Shown here: in pieces, positions 45,401-54,979 of the stretch
How the letters are laid out: each line of letters opens with the position of its first letter
Numbering within the stretch: position 1 is the stretch's first letter
Origin: Saprospiraceae bacterium
Lineage (GTDB): Bacteria; Bacteroidota; Bacteroidia; Chitinophagales; Saprospiraceae
Assembly: GCA_016714785.1 (NCBI GenBank)
Contig: JADKCC010000002.1
Coordinates: 1-64,000, forward strand
Direction: 5' to 3'
DNA length: 64,000 bases
The notes under the pieces: model-generated
Database searches by the model: none
What the model saw: only the letters and a program-made list of their open reading frames with translations
What the model was told of the DNA's origin: nothing
Program-made: the position numbers and the translations under genes

Positions 45401-46617
45401 GGCTCTAACAAAACTAGACCATACTTTATTTGACCATCTATAAATATGGTATCACCATTCTCGTCTAATTCTGGCTCATAAACCACATTGCCATCATTAT
45501 CTCTCTTAAATACTTTAGGGCCAAGTGGACCTCTAAAATAATCCATCCCCAAGATTGGAACATCGGTGCCATAAGTATTAGTACCTGCACATGATGTACC
45601 ACTATTTCCATCCTGCGCATCTTCATTATAAACAAAAGCTAAAGATCTGTCTCTATCACAACCTATATAATCATCTGCATAACAACCCAAATCTGGATCT
45701 ATCCACATAGAAAAATAACAGTCAACCAAATCTTCATTTGCTTTATTAATTAACTTATATCTATAGAAAGTCATATCATTGATCTCATCATTGGTCGAGT
45801 ATGCAAAGGACTGAACTTGAACCTCCATTTGAATAGACCTTGGGCCTGATAGCGTTTGTGGTCCACCATTATCATTATAAATCCAAAATATCATCTCGTC
45901 AGGTATCAACTCCTTTGCTTCAAAAATATCCTCAGGCTCACAGCCTCTGATTTCGATAATAGGGAAATCTCCACCACAAGGGTCATAAATACCATTTTCA
46001 TCATTATCCCAAAATGAACCTAATGGTTGGTCAGGCAATGAAAAAGTAAATTTACTTCTCCAGTGTGGATTACCTTGACCAGGCCAATATCTAATATCAT
46101 CTGGTATAGAGTCACAGTCTATTGGCACACCTGTTTCCAAAGATGTTAATACTCTATTGAAGTGATTTCTGACATTAATACCAGTAACTGTAAAAAATCT
46201 GTCCCAAGTTCTACACACTTCAGCATCTGTGGTACCATTGATATCTAAAGGGCCTGAGAAAAAATCATACCCTACACTTCTATAAGTTACGGCAGATAAC
46301 TTGATATTTTTTGCCCTATCTACACCACCTATCCAAACACCACCCGCAAAAAGCGCCGATACAGGTAATTGACCGGGAGCAGGCTTTGGTACAATATACT
46401 GTGCTTCAGACCATATATCACCACCTGTAAGCAATCTAGCTCTTACATTGTTAACTTGCATTTCTATCTGTCGTACTGGTCGTACACAGTCAGCCCTCCA
46501 ATTGGTGGTTTCTGCTTTGGGAGCATCCCCGATATTATCAGGATTTTTTGCTACTAATACCTGAAAACTAAAACTCAAAACTATGAGCGCAGTTAAAATA
46601 AATTTTTCTAATTTCAT
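42441..46617 (-). CDS. Large exported T9SS-associated protein (frameshifted, about 1390 aa)
   Basis: A signal peptide (KFILTALIVLSFSFQVLVAK) is followed by a very large extracellular-type protein rich in Asp, Gly, Pro and Asn. Segments such as DNDENGIYDPCGGDFPIIEI and CYADDYIGCDRDRSLAFVYN look calcium-binding. The frame stops at 43213, but a second frame (42441-43226) continues with GGQHYIYVTRMEYDGC and ends in an FlgD/T9SS-like C-terminal module (TVTIYSIDGSFIKQYNRDE, then PVASGVYLIHIS). Dropping one A from the A3 run at 43227-43229 joins them via SSQTELIVYRSKRC. It sits between a TonB receptor gene and a PorV-like gene on one strand. Function is unknown; a surface structure is plausible. Confidence 0.85.
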
Positions 46618-46642
46618 GACATTTATTTTTTAATAATTAAGA

Positions 46643-49600
46643 TCAGAAGTCTAAAATTACACCAACATACATTCTTCGTGGTAAAGTATAATTGCCTGGT
46701 GCCAAAAGTCTCCACGAATACGCATCTAAAAACGCTTCTAAATCTCTTCCCGTATTTACCACACCTCTTATTCTATCCTGACCAAAACTAGATTGTAAAA
46801 AACCATCATTGTCGGCATCACTAGAATATTTATATACATCGACCACATTTTTAGTATTTAATACATTTTGTACTCTAAAGTATGCATTAAACCAAAGCTT
46901 CTTAGCTGATGTCTTGTTTATCGTTACCGGAAATCTCTTTTGTATATTCAAGTCAGCTGTAAAGTTCCATGGTAATCTTGCACCGTTTACGGAGCCTGAA
47001 AAACCTGTACCTCCAAACGCCGCAGGAACCAAATTTCTTGAGTAAGGTTGGCCTGAAACCAAAAACGAGGTGATATTAATCCCAAAATCTTCTAAAATAT
47101 TTATACCACCAATCTTCGGGCCATTATATGCTTTTCCACTTCCATATCTATAATCAAGGACTGCAGTAAATCTATGTCTCTCATCAAAAGAAAGTGGAAT
47201 CAAGTTTCTAATAGGGCCTCTATTGTTAATACCGTTTGATGAATTGGCATCACTACCAGAACCATCCGCAAATTGTAAAGTATAAGTAGCGTTGATTTCT
47301 AGATTATTGGTCCTTCTTCTATCCAATGTAAAAGAAAATCCTTTGACTGTACCAAAATCCAAATTATCAAAAAACTTATAACTGTTCAATGGGGATGCTA
47401 CATTTGCTAGTACTCTTTGTTGGATCAAATCTTTCATCTCTTTGTAATAAGCGGAAACCTTTACAGCCATTGTTTCTGATACCTTTTGTTGAAATCCAAC
47501 CTCGTAGTCCACTGTTCTCACTGGTCTTAAGTTAGGATTGTCAAATGCTGCTCCACTTGGATTAATTCTCGAAATATCTTGAAAGAAATAATAATCCAAT
47601 GCGGAAGCAAAAGAGTTGGAAGGAGGCCTTTGATATAATACGTCATAATGGGCAAAGAAACCAGCATCATCAGATATAGGGAATGAAAAAGCCAATCGAG
47701 GCATAAAATTTACTTGAGGTTTATAGTCATTAAACGAGTATTCTGATTTATAAACTCTTCCCAAATCATCTGCATTTGATTCCTGTATATTCAATAACCT
47801 TGTTTGCTGACTCGTTACTTTATCTTTACCAGCATAAGAAGGGAATACTAAACCACCTTGATAGATGACGTTTCCACCGGATACAGCTGTTCCATTTGGT
47901 AAATACCATTGATCCCCTTTCCTAAATGCCCTTATTCCGTCATTTTCTTCTGATGCCACATATACACTATAATCATCGCCAACAGAACTTGGTTTTTCCT
48001 CACCTATACGAGCATAATAGTCTTTGGCAGACTCAATTTCATACAATGCATAAGGATCTTTCAAAACTTTGGTATTGGCATCGAAATAATCTACCCTCAA
48101 ACCAAGACGGAAGATGATATCTTTATATGAAAACTTATCTTGCAAAAATACAGCACCATAGATAGGTTGTTGAGGCGCTACTACAAAAGTCCTTCTGTTA
48201 TTCTCATCTCTACTAGTGAAAAAATCTTCAAATCTAACATCTGTCCCCAACTTATTACCCAGATAATCAAAGCCACTGTAATTGATTAGACCCTGTCTAT
48301 TGATTAGTTCGCCCGCTGAAAACATATCTAATCTCAATTGGCTTGGATCTATCTGCCAAATATTTACATAATCATTGTCGGTACTTCCTATTAAGTCTCT
48401 TACTGATCTATAAAATTTATTATCATTTTCAGGTTTAGCAAATGTGTTATACAATCCAACATTAAAACCTTGAACCATTGTATCTCTAAGAATCTTACTA
48501 GTATCTACACCATTTATATGTCCGTTTGCAGCAATATCCGCAAGGTTCCAAAGGTCAAATGGGTTTACTCTCCACTCTCTATTGATACTTTGTTCGTACA
48601 ATAATCCAAACTGAATATTATGTCTTCCTTTTTCAGATCCTCCAGGAAATAAGTCAAACCCAGTTACCAAATTGAGTGAATATAAATCATTGTCTTCTTT
48701 ACTAAATCTATTATATACCTGACCTACATTTGCATAAAGGTTATTCCATGCACTATTGATATTTTGATTCAATAATCCATTGACATTTACACCATTAATA
48801 GCATTGAATGAACCTAAAATTGGGTTGATACTATTATTCAATTCAAAATCTCCCACTTGTTCTCTAAATCCAAGGTGTCCAAAATATAACCCAGGTTGTA
48901 CTTCGACCCTACCTGTAGCTCTTTCATCCGTTACACCAAATACTGGCAACCATGATCTTGTTGTAATTCCAAAATATCCATAATCAAACAATCTATCTTG
49001 GTGTCTGAAATCTTCTTGTCTCTTCTTATTATTTTGATACCCAAGTGTGATAGTGTAAGAAAAGTTTCTTAAGCTTCCTGTTACCTTCTCTTCTCCTTCA
49101 GATCCACTTTGTTTACCCAATTTGTGTGTTAGTCTAAAATTACCTCTATAAGTGTTAGAGTATTCAAAAGGATTGTTCACCCAATTAAGTAACGCCCAAG
49201 AATCATCAGAGCCATTGACACCAGATGAACCTGGGGTAAATCTATCCTTTTTGTCATTATAATTTCCAGATAATTGGATGTCTAGATTATCTGCCACTTT
49301 TATATCAATCCTTCCTGTAAGGTCGATATCAACATTTTCATCATTAGGCCTTGCTTTCATTGGTCCACCTAAATCTGAAGTTCGTTTAGTCTCTAACGAA
49401 GGAAATTGTGTGCTTCCAATATTATATGTTGGCTTAGCTTCTAGCTCTCCGATCAATGATTCTGGTGCTCTCCATACTCCTAAAGCTGAAGGGTTATCAT
49501 CAGCAACGTTCCTATATTGACCTGAAAAACGATAACCTAAGATAGATTGATTTTTGCTGTTTCTCAAGATTGGACCAGAAATGTTACCACTGATCAAATT

Positions 49601-50332
49601 ATAACCATAACCATCAAAAGATTTTTCCATTTCTAAACTTCCACTAACTTTGCTAGAAGGACCACGGGATGTCAAAGAAATCACACCACCAGACACGTCT
49701 CCATATCTGGCTTCTATACCTCCGATGACTACCTGCAATTGTTCTATCTCTGATTGTGGTATTAAGTTTCCGCTTACTCTCACACCATCCAAGAAAAAGA
49801 CTGTTTCATTAGCTCTTGATCCTCTGATGGATATTTCAGTACCATCTCTGTTGGAAGAAAGACCTGCTGAAGTGGCAGCTATGGCATTTACTTGTTTGGT
49901 AGGAAGTGCTCTAATGTTATCTTGGGTAATAGTTTTACCTTGAGTAGTATTGTCTATCTCAATCAATGGTACTCGAAATTCTTTTATTTCTATACCTAGA
50001 TCCAATAAGACTGCATCATCCGAAATTTTAAAATTTACTCTGTTTGTCTTTCCAGCATTGATGACAATACCAGTTTGTCTCTGAGCGGCATATCCAACAT
50101 AAGATGCTTCCATTTCGTATGTACCAGGAGTCACATCCGATAAAAAATAATTGCCATCAAAGTCAGTATCTGTACCTGTTATCAATACTCCGCCTCTATA
50201 CAATGCTATAGTGGCTAAAAGTATTGGTTCTCCAGATTTTGCATCTGTTACTTTTCCTTCTATCGTGGTTTGAGCGATCAATCCACTCAATCCAGTTAAA
50301 AAGAATGCTACAATAAGTAATAATCTATTCAT
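46643..50332 (-). CDS. TonB-dependent receptor with carboxypeptidase-like domain (1229 aa)
   Basis: The signal peptide (FFLTGLSGLIAQ) is followed by a carboxypeptidase-D-like domain (about 22-110: IEGKVTDAKSGEPILLATIA), then a plug domain (ALPTKQVNAIAATSAGLSSN, ISIRGSRANETVFFLDGVRV) and a large barrel with long loops to the terminal YVGVILDF. At 1229 residues it is on the large side. It starts the leftward cassette with the large secreted protein (25 bp later) and the PorV-like gene, an arrangement that suggests a dedicated outer-membrane assembly or export role rather than simple nutrient import. TATATTTG lies at 50386-50393. Confidence 0.92.
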   Translation of the reverse strand: MNRLLLIVAFFLTGLSGLIAQTTIEGKVTDAKSGEPILLATIALYRGGVLITGTDTDFDGNYFLSDVTPGTYEMEASYVGYAAQRQTGIVINAGKTNRVNFKISDDAVLLDLGIEIKEFRVPLIEIDNTTQGKTITQDNIRALPTKQVNAIAATSAGLSSNRDGTEISIRGSRANETVFFLDGVRVSGNLIPQSEIEQLQVVIGGIEARYGDVSGGVISLTSRGPSSKVSGSLEMEKSFDGYGYNLISGNISGPILRNSKNQSILGYRFSGQYRNVADDNPSALGVWRAPESLIGELEAKPTYNIGSTQFPSLETKRTSDLGGPMKARPNDENVDIDLTGRIDIKVADNLDIQLSGNYNDKKDRFTPGSSGVNGSDDSWALLNWVNNPFEYSNTYRGNFRLTHKLGKQSGSEGEEKVTGSLRNFSYTITLGYQNNKKRQEDFRHQDRLFDYGYFGITTRSWLPVFGVTDERATGRVEVQPGLYFGHLGFREQVGDFELNNSINPILGSFNAINGVNVNGLLNQNINSAWNNLYANVGQVYNRFSKEDNDLYSLNLVTGFDLFPGGSEKGRHNIQFGLLYEQSINREWRVNPFDLWNLADIAANGHINGVDTSKILRDTMVQGFNVGLYNTFAKPENDNKFYRSVRDLIGSTDNDYVNIWQIDPSQLRLDMFSAGELINRQGLINYSGFDYLGNKLGTDVRFEDFFTSRDENNRRTFVVAPQQPIYGAVFLQDKFSYKDIIFRLGLRVDYFDANTKVLKDPYALYEIESAKDYYARIGEEKPSSVGDDYSVYVASEENDGIRAFRKGDQWYLPNGTAVSGGNVIYQGGLVFPSYAGKDKVTSQQTRLLNIQESNADDLGRVYKSEYSFNDYKPQVNFMPRLAFSFPISDDAGFFAHYDVLYQRPPSNSFASALDYYFFQDISRINPSGAAFDNPNLRPVRTVDYEVGFQQKVSETMAVKVSAYYKEMKDLIQQRVLANVASPLNSYKFFDNLDFGTVKGFSFTLDRRRTNNLEINATYTLQFADGSGSDANSSNGINNRGPIRNLIPLSFDERHRFTAVLDYRYGSGKAYNGPKIGGINILEDFGINITSFLVSGQPYSRNLVPAAFGGTGFSGSVNGARLPWNFTADLNIQKRFPVTINKTSAKKLWFNAYFRVQNVLNTKNVVDVYKYSSDADNDGFLQSSFGQDRIRGVVNTGRDLEAFLDAYSWRLLAPGNYTLPRRMYVGVILDF

Positions 50333-50385
50333 GCTCTGAATTTTTGATTATGTTAATTAATTCTAAAAAAGTCCGCAATGTTAAG

Positions 50386-50393
50386 CAAATATA
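50386..50393 (-). promoter_or_regulatory. -7 element of the receptor/secreted protein/PorV cassette
   Basis: TATATTTG on the minus strand fits the consensus; the leader to the ATG at 50332 is about 47 nt. Confidence 0.55.
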
Positions 50394-50451
50394 AAACTAT
50401 TTACAAAATTTTTGCTTTAAATATCTTTCAGAATGTATCCGCCGATACATT

Positions 50452-51399
50452 TTAAAGGTGATTTCCATCTTTTATTTTCTGGAACAACACCTCTGCTATC
50501 AATCTTAATGACTCCTTTGTCCAGCCAGCTATATGAGGTGTTAATACTACATTTTCCATTTCATACAGCTCCTTATACATCATTTTTTCAATTACTGAAA
50601 AAGTTTCTGGTTTTTCGTTCTCGAAAACATCTAGGCATGCTCCAGCTATTTTGCCTGACTTTAGTCCTGCTATTAATGCTGATGTTTTGACCACTTTTCC
50701 TCTAGAAGTGTTGCTAATGATCACGCCATCTTTACAGTGTGAGATAAAATCTTCATTGACTAAATATTGCGTCTCAGGTGTCAGTGGCAAATGTAGAGAA
50801 ATAATATCAGATTGACTAATTACTGTTTCTATATCTGCCTTTTCAACAAAACGTAAACTTTTCGGGTATCGCTTCTTGTACTTATCATAAGATATTACTT
50901 TGAGTCTCCAAGGCGACATCTTTTCTGCCAATGAGGACCCTGTATGCCCCATGCCAATAATGCCTAATGTTTTGCCAGCCAACTCTACACCTCTATTTTT
51001 CTCTCTTTGCCAGTCAAAATTTCTTACTTCTCGATCTGCACATAAGATTTTATTAGTTAAACATAAAATCATACCAAACTCGTGTTCAGCTACTGCATTT
51101 CTATTTCCTTCTGGAGAGTTATATACTTTTAGTCCTTTCTTATTTGCATATTTTACATCAATAATCTCCAAACCAGATCCTAATCTGCCAATAAATACTA
51201 GATTTTTACCTTTGTCAATCCGATTTTTATCCATGATGATCTTACTGTTGATCACGATACCACTATATTCATTTATTATAAGATCCAGTTTATTATTGTC
51301 CACAGATGTATCATAATCTACTTTCCATTGATGTGCTTCGAATGCCTCTATAATAAACGGGTGAACTTTATCGGTTATCAATACTTTTTTGAGGTCCAT
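50452..51399 (-). CDS. D-2-hydroxyacid dehydrogenase (phosphoglycerate dehydrogenase-like)
   Basis: This is an NAD-dependent 2-hydroxyacid dehydrogenase. The substrate arginine is in IGRLGSGLEIID, the Rossmann motif is LGIIGMGHTGSSLAE, the catalytic glutamate is in LDVFENEKPET and the histidine in LTPHIAGWT. At 315 residues it is the short form without an ACT domain. It may be 3-phosphoglycerate dehydrogenase (serine synthesis) or a related enzyme; the sequence does not settle the substrate. It is divergent from carB, 92 bp away (131 bp from the likely carB start). A CACTTTTG near-match to the -7 consensus (51414-51421) lies just upstream. Confidence 0.88.
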   Translation of the reverse strand: MDLKKVLITDKVHPFIIEAFEAHQWKVDYDTSVDNNKLDLIINEYSGIVINSKIIMDKNRIDKGKNLVFIGRLGSGLEIIDVKYANKKGLKVYNSPEGNRNAVAEHEFGMILCLTNKILCADREVRNFDWQREKNRGVELAGKTLGIIGMGHTGSSLAEKMSPWRLKVISYDKYKKRYPKSLRFVEKADIETVISQSDIISLHLPLTPETQYLVNEDFISHCKDGVIISNTSRGKVVKTSALIAGLKSGKIAGACLDVFENEKPETFSVIEKMMYKELYEMENVVLTPHIAGWTKESLRLIAEVLFQKIKDGNHL

Positions 51400-51496
51400 T
51401 GGTCTGAATTTACTTGCAAAAGTGAGATTTTAAATTGATTGGAAAAGAAAAGTATTAAAATTAATATTAAACTTTTTTCAAAGAGATATAAATGCC

Positions 51497-51504
51497 TACC
51501 TTTG
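51497..51504 (+). promoter_or_regulatory. -7 element for carB
   Basis: TACCTTTG overlaps the codons after the most upstream in-frame ATG (51492). The predicted start site near 51511 implies translation from ATG 51531 with a 20-nt leader. Confidence 0.6.
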
Positions 51505-51530
51505 TGTCCCGATCAGATATTTCCAGCTTT

Positions 51531-54347
51531 ATGCCAAAAAACACTTCTATTAAATCCGTCCTCATCATAGGAAGCGGACCAATTATCATCGGACAAGCGT
51601 GCGAATTTGACTATTCAGGAACTCAAGCCTCTCGTTCACTTAGAGAAGAAGGAATCACTGTAACGCTCATTAATTCCAATCCTGCCACTATTATGACTGA
51701 CAATGTCACAGCAGACCATGTATATCTATGGCCTTTGACCGTTGAAAGTATAATAAAAATCTTGGATGAACGACAAATAGATGCGGTGCTACCTACCATG
51801 GGAGGACAAACAGCGCTAAATCTCGCCATCGAGGCCGAAAATATGGGCGTTTGGGCACGATATGGTGTAAAAATGATTGGCGTAGATGTAGCAGCGATCG
51901 AGTTGACTGAGAATAGAGAGGCTTTCAAACAGCATGTGGTCGAATTGGGTATGAAAGTAGCTGAATCTGCCATTGCCAATTCTTTTTTGGAAGGAAAAGA
52001 AGCAGCACAACATATCGGTTTCCCTTTGGTGATAAGACCTTCCTACACGCTTGGTGGTACAGGTGGCGGATTCGTCATGAAAGAAGATGAGTTTGACGAA
52101 GCACTCCGAAGGGGATTAGAAGCTTCTCCATCCCATGAAGTTTTGGTCGAAAAAGCGGTAATAGGCTGGAAAGAATATGAATTAGAACTACTGCGTGATG
52201 ACAACGACAATGTAGTAATCATTTGCACAGTTGAAAATCTGGACCCTATGGGCATTCATACTGGAGATAGTATCACTGTTGCCCCAGCTATGACACTTTC
52301 TGATACTGCATTTCAACAAATGAGAGATGATGCCATTAAGATGATGCGCTCACTTGGTAATTTTTCTGGAGGCTGTAATGTACAGTTTGCATTAAATCCC
52401 GAAAATGAAGAAATTATTGCAGTTGAAATAAATCCACGGGTTTCGAGATCATCCGCATTAGCAAGTAAAGCCACAGGATATCCCATTGCAAAGATTGCGG
52501 CCAAACTTGCCATAGGCTACACATTGGATGAGCTTAAAAATCAAATAACAAAAACTACTTCTGCTTTTTTTGAGCCTGCACTTGATTATGTCATAGTAAA
52601 AATGCCTAGATGGAATTTTGAAAAATTTTATGGGGCTGACACTACTCTTGGATTGCAAATGAAATCTGTAGGTGAAGTCATGGCCATTGGCAGGAATTTT
52701 TTGGAAGCGATTCAAAAAGCGTGTCAAAGTCAAGAAAACAATCGTGCTGGACTTGGTGCTGACATGAAGGAATGGATTCAAACTGAAGACATACTAGCCA
52801 GACTAGAAAAAGTAAGTGATGATCGTATCTATCGGGTAAAAGACGCGCTAAGGCTTGGTGTTCCAGAAAAAACTGTACATAAACTCACTAAAATTGATCC
52901 TTGGTACATCAAACAAATCAAAAGACTTGTTAAGTATGAAGAAAAATTGATGAAATTTAATGTAGCTGAAGATATCCCAACAGACTTTTTTCGTGAATTA
53001 AAAAGTGTTGGATATTCAGATGCGCAAATAGCGTGGGTTTTGAGAATAAAGGAAGTGGAAGTAACTAAACAGCGTAAAAAACTAGGCATCTTCCGTACAT
53101 ATAAGATGGTAGATACTTGTGCCGCAGAATTTGAAGCAAAAACACCCTATTTTTATTCAACTTTTGATACGGAAAATGAGAGCTTTCCATCGGATAAAAA
53201 GAAAATAATAGTGCTTGGTTCAGGGCCCAATAGGATAGGTCAAGGCATAGAATTTGATTATTGTTGTGTTCACGGACTTTTAGCTATAAAAGATGCTGGT
53301 TACGAAGCAATCATGATCAATTGCAATCCCGAAACAGTTTCTACGGACTTTGATATCGCCGACAAGTTATACTTTGAACCCGTATTTTGGGAACATTTAG
53401 AAGAAATCATCGACTTAGAGCAACCAGAAGGTGTCATCGTACAATTAGGTGGTCAAACTGCCCTAAAACTCGCTGAGAAACTTCATCAGAAAGGGATTAA
53501 AATCATAGGTACAGATTTTAATAATATGGATCTTGCCGAAGATAGAGGTCGCTTTTCTGACTTACTAAAAGAGTTAGAAATTCCTTACCCGCAATATGGA
53601 GTAGCCTTAGATGTAGATGAAGCCATAGAAGTAGCCAAAAGAGTGTCCTATCCAGTGTTGGTGAGACCTTCTTACGTGTTAGGTGGCCAACGCATGAGAA
53701 TCGTCATCAATGATCAAGAACTAGAAACACATGTACTAAGCATATTCAAACACATGCCTGATAATAAGGTATTGATTGATCAGTTTCTCGAAAGAGCCAA
53801 AGAAGCAGAAATCGATGCCATCTGCGACGGTGAAGATGTACACATCATGGGCATCATGGAGCATATCGAACCTGCGGGAATTCATTCTGGTGACAGCTCT
53901 GCAGTACTTCCTACTTACTCCCTTAGTCCTGCTGTAGTAGGAAAAATGGTAGAATATGCTAGAAAATTAGCTTTTGCACTCAATATCCGAGGATTAATTA
54001 ATATACAATTCGCTATCAAAAAAGAAGAAGTATATGTGATAGAAGCCAATCCAAGAGCATCTAGGACCACGCCATTTATTGCAAAAGCTTATGAAGTACC
54101 TTATTTAAAAATGGCTACACAAGTCATGATGGGTACGCACAAAATTAGTGATTTCGTAATAGATAAAAAACTGACTGGGTATGCTATTAAAGTACCTGTA
54201 TTCTCCTTTAACAAATTTCCAGGAGTGGATAAAAACCTCGGGCCTGAAATGAAGTCCACAGGAGAAATGATTTATTATATCAAGGATATTTACGATCCAT
54301 TCTTCCGAGATTTGGATAGCAAACGGTCTATGTTCTTAAGTAGATAA
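51531..54347 (+). CDS. carB: Carbamoyl-phosphate synthase large subunit
   Basis: It forms carbamoyl phosphate from bicarbonate, ATP and glutamine-derived ammonia for pyrimidine and arginine synthesis. Both ATP-grasp halves are present: the first begins IKSVLIIGSGPIIIGQACEF and contains RPSYTLGGTGGGFV; the second begins KKIIVLGSGPNRIGQGIEFD and contains RPSYVLGGQRMRIV. The sequence ends about 150 residues earlier than enterobacterial CarB (around 1070), after SFNKFPGVDKNLGPEMKSTG, so the C-terminal MGS-like allosteric domain is short or absent, as in many Bacteroidota. ATG 51531 is preferred over 51492 because the -7 element lies between them; this gives 938 residues. carA is not in the window. 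Confidence 0.95.
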   Translation: MPKNTSIKSVLIIGSGPIIIGQACEFDYSGTQASRSLREEGITVTLINSNPATIMTDNVTADHVYLWPLTVESIIKILDERQIDAVLPTMGGQTALNLAIEAENMGVWARYGVKMIGVDVAAIELTENREAFKQHVVELGMKVAESAIANSFLEGKEAAQHIGFPLVIRPSYTLGGTGGGFVMKEDEFDEALRRGLEASPSHEVLVEKAVIGWKEYELELLRDDNDNVVIICTVENLDPMGIHTGDSITVAPAMTLSDTAFQQMRDDAIKMMRSLGNFSGGCNVQFALNPENEEIIAVEINPRVSRSSALASKATGYPIAKIAAKLAIGYTLDELKNQITKTTSAFFEPALDYVIVKMPRWNFEKFYGADTTLGLQMKSVGEVMAIGRNFLEAIQKACQSQENNRAGLGADMKEWIQTEDILARLEKVSDDRIYRVKDALRLGVPEKTVHKLTKIDPWYIKQIKRLVKYEEKLMKFNVAEDIPTDFFRELKSVGYSDAQIAWVLRIKEVEVTKQRKKLGIFRTYKMVDTCAAEFEAKTPYFYSTFDTENESFPSDKKKIIVLGSGPNRIGQGIEFDYCCVHGLLAIKDAGYEAIMINCNPETVSTDFDIADKLYFEPVFWEHLEEIIDLEQPEGVIVQLGGQTALKLAEKLHQKGIKIIGTDFNNMDLAEDRGRFSDLLKELEIPYPQYGVALDVDEAIEVAKRVSYPVLVRPSYVLGGQRMRIVINDQELETHVLSIFKHMPDNKVLIDQFLERAKEAEIDAICDGEDVHIMGIMEHIEPAGIHSGDSSAVLPTYSLSPAVVGKMVEYARKLAFALNIRGLINIQFAIKKEEVYVIEANPRASRTTPFIAKAYEVPYLKMATQVMMGTHKISDFVIDKKLTGYAIKVPVFSFNKFPGVDKNLGPEMKSTGEMIYYIKDIYDPFFRDLDSKRSMFLSR

Positions 54348-54387
54348 ATGGCAAATAGGGCAATTATATAAACCCTGGACATTTCTA

Positions 54388-54972
54388 TTAAATTTTTATC
54401 TGCGGGCTTAAAAAGAATATTTTTTTATCGTTGTTCTTACTATAAATTCTTATCAACCCTTTGACAAAATCTGACATTTTGGGTTCCTTCTTTTGAGATG
54501 ACATTAATTTTATATTTCTCGCAAGCCAATCCCCGTCTTCAGGTTCAAAATTTGTAATGCCACTAATGTTTATTTCGTTTTCTATATTAGTAAATGATAC
54601 TGATAATATTTTTGTTTTAAATATCTCTTTTAAATAATTTAATGTGGCCTTGTCGTATGGATTGAGTAATACACCTGCCATCGTTCCATTATCAAAAATA
54701 ACCTCTATCTCTAATACTAGATAGATTTGATTAAAGTTAAGCATCCTAAATTTGAAACTTGGTTCAGGGAGGCTTTTTAATTTTATACCAAACATATATA
54801 GAATAGCACTATTACATGTCATCAGTATAGTCGGCAACTCATTATTGGGTAAAATCACGCTTCCTGTAAAAGCTTGATAAGCTTCTTTACTCTTTTGGGC
54901 TTCTATAAGATTGGGCGAATAAATGACGGTTTTACCAACCTTGAAATCAGCAGCTAATTTGTCAATGATCAT
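54388..54972 (-). CDS. Unrecognised protein downstream of the M4 peptidase gene
   Basis: This is a 194-residue protein without signal peptide or membrane segment. It has mixed alpha/beta character with strands such as QIYLVLEIEVIFDNGT, and a lysine-rich C-terminus (NKDKKIFFLSPQ-like). The open frame begins with TTG; ATG at 54972 (MIIDKLAADFKVG) is the likely start. It begins 7 bp after the M4 metallopeptidase stop on the same strand, so it is probably co-transcribed. I cannot assign a family. Confidence 0.65.
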   Translation of the reverse strand: MIIDKLAADFKVGKTVIYSPNLIEAQKSKEAYQAFTGSVILPNNELPTILMTCNSAILYMFGIKLKSLPEPSFKFRMLNFNQIYLVLEIEVIFDNGTMAGVLLNPYDKATLNYLKEIFKTKILSVSFTNIENEINISGITNFEPEDGDWLARNIKLMSSQKKEPKMSDFVKGLIRIYSKNNDKKIFFLSPQIKI

Positions 54973-54979
54973 AATCAAT

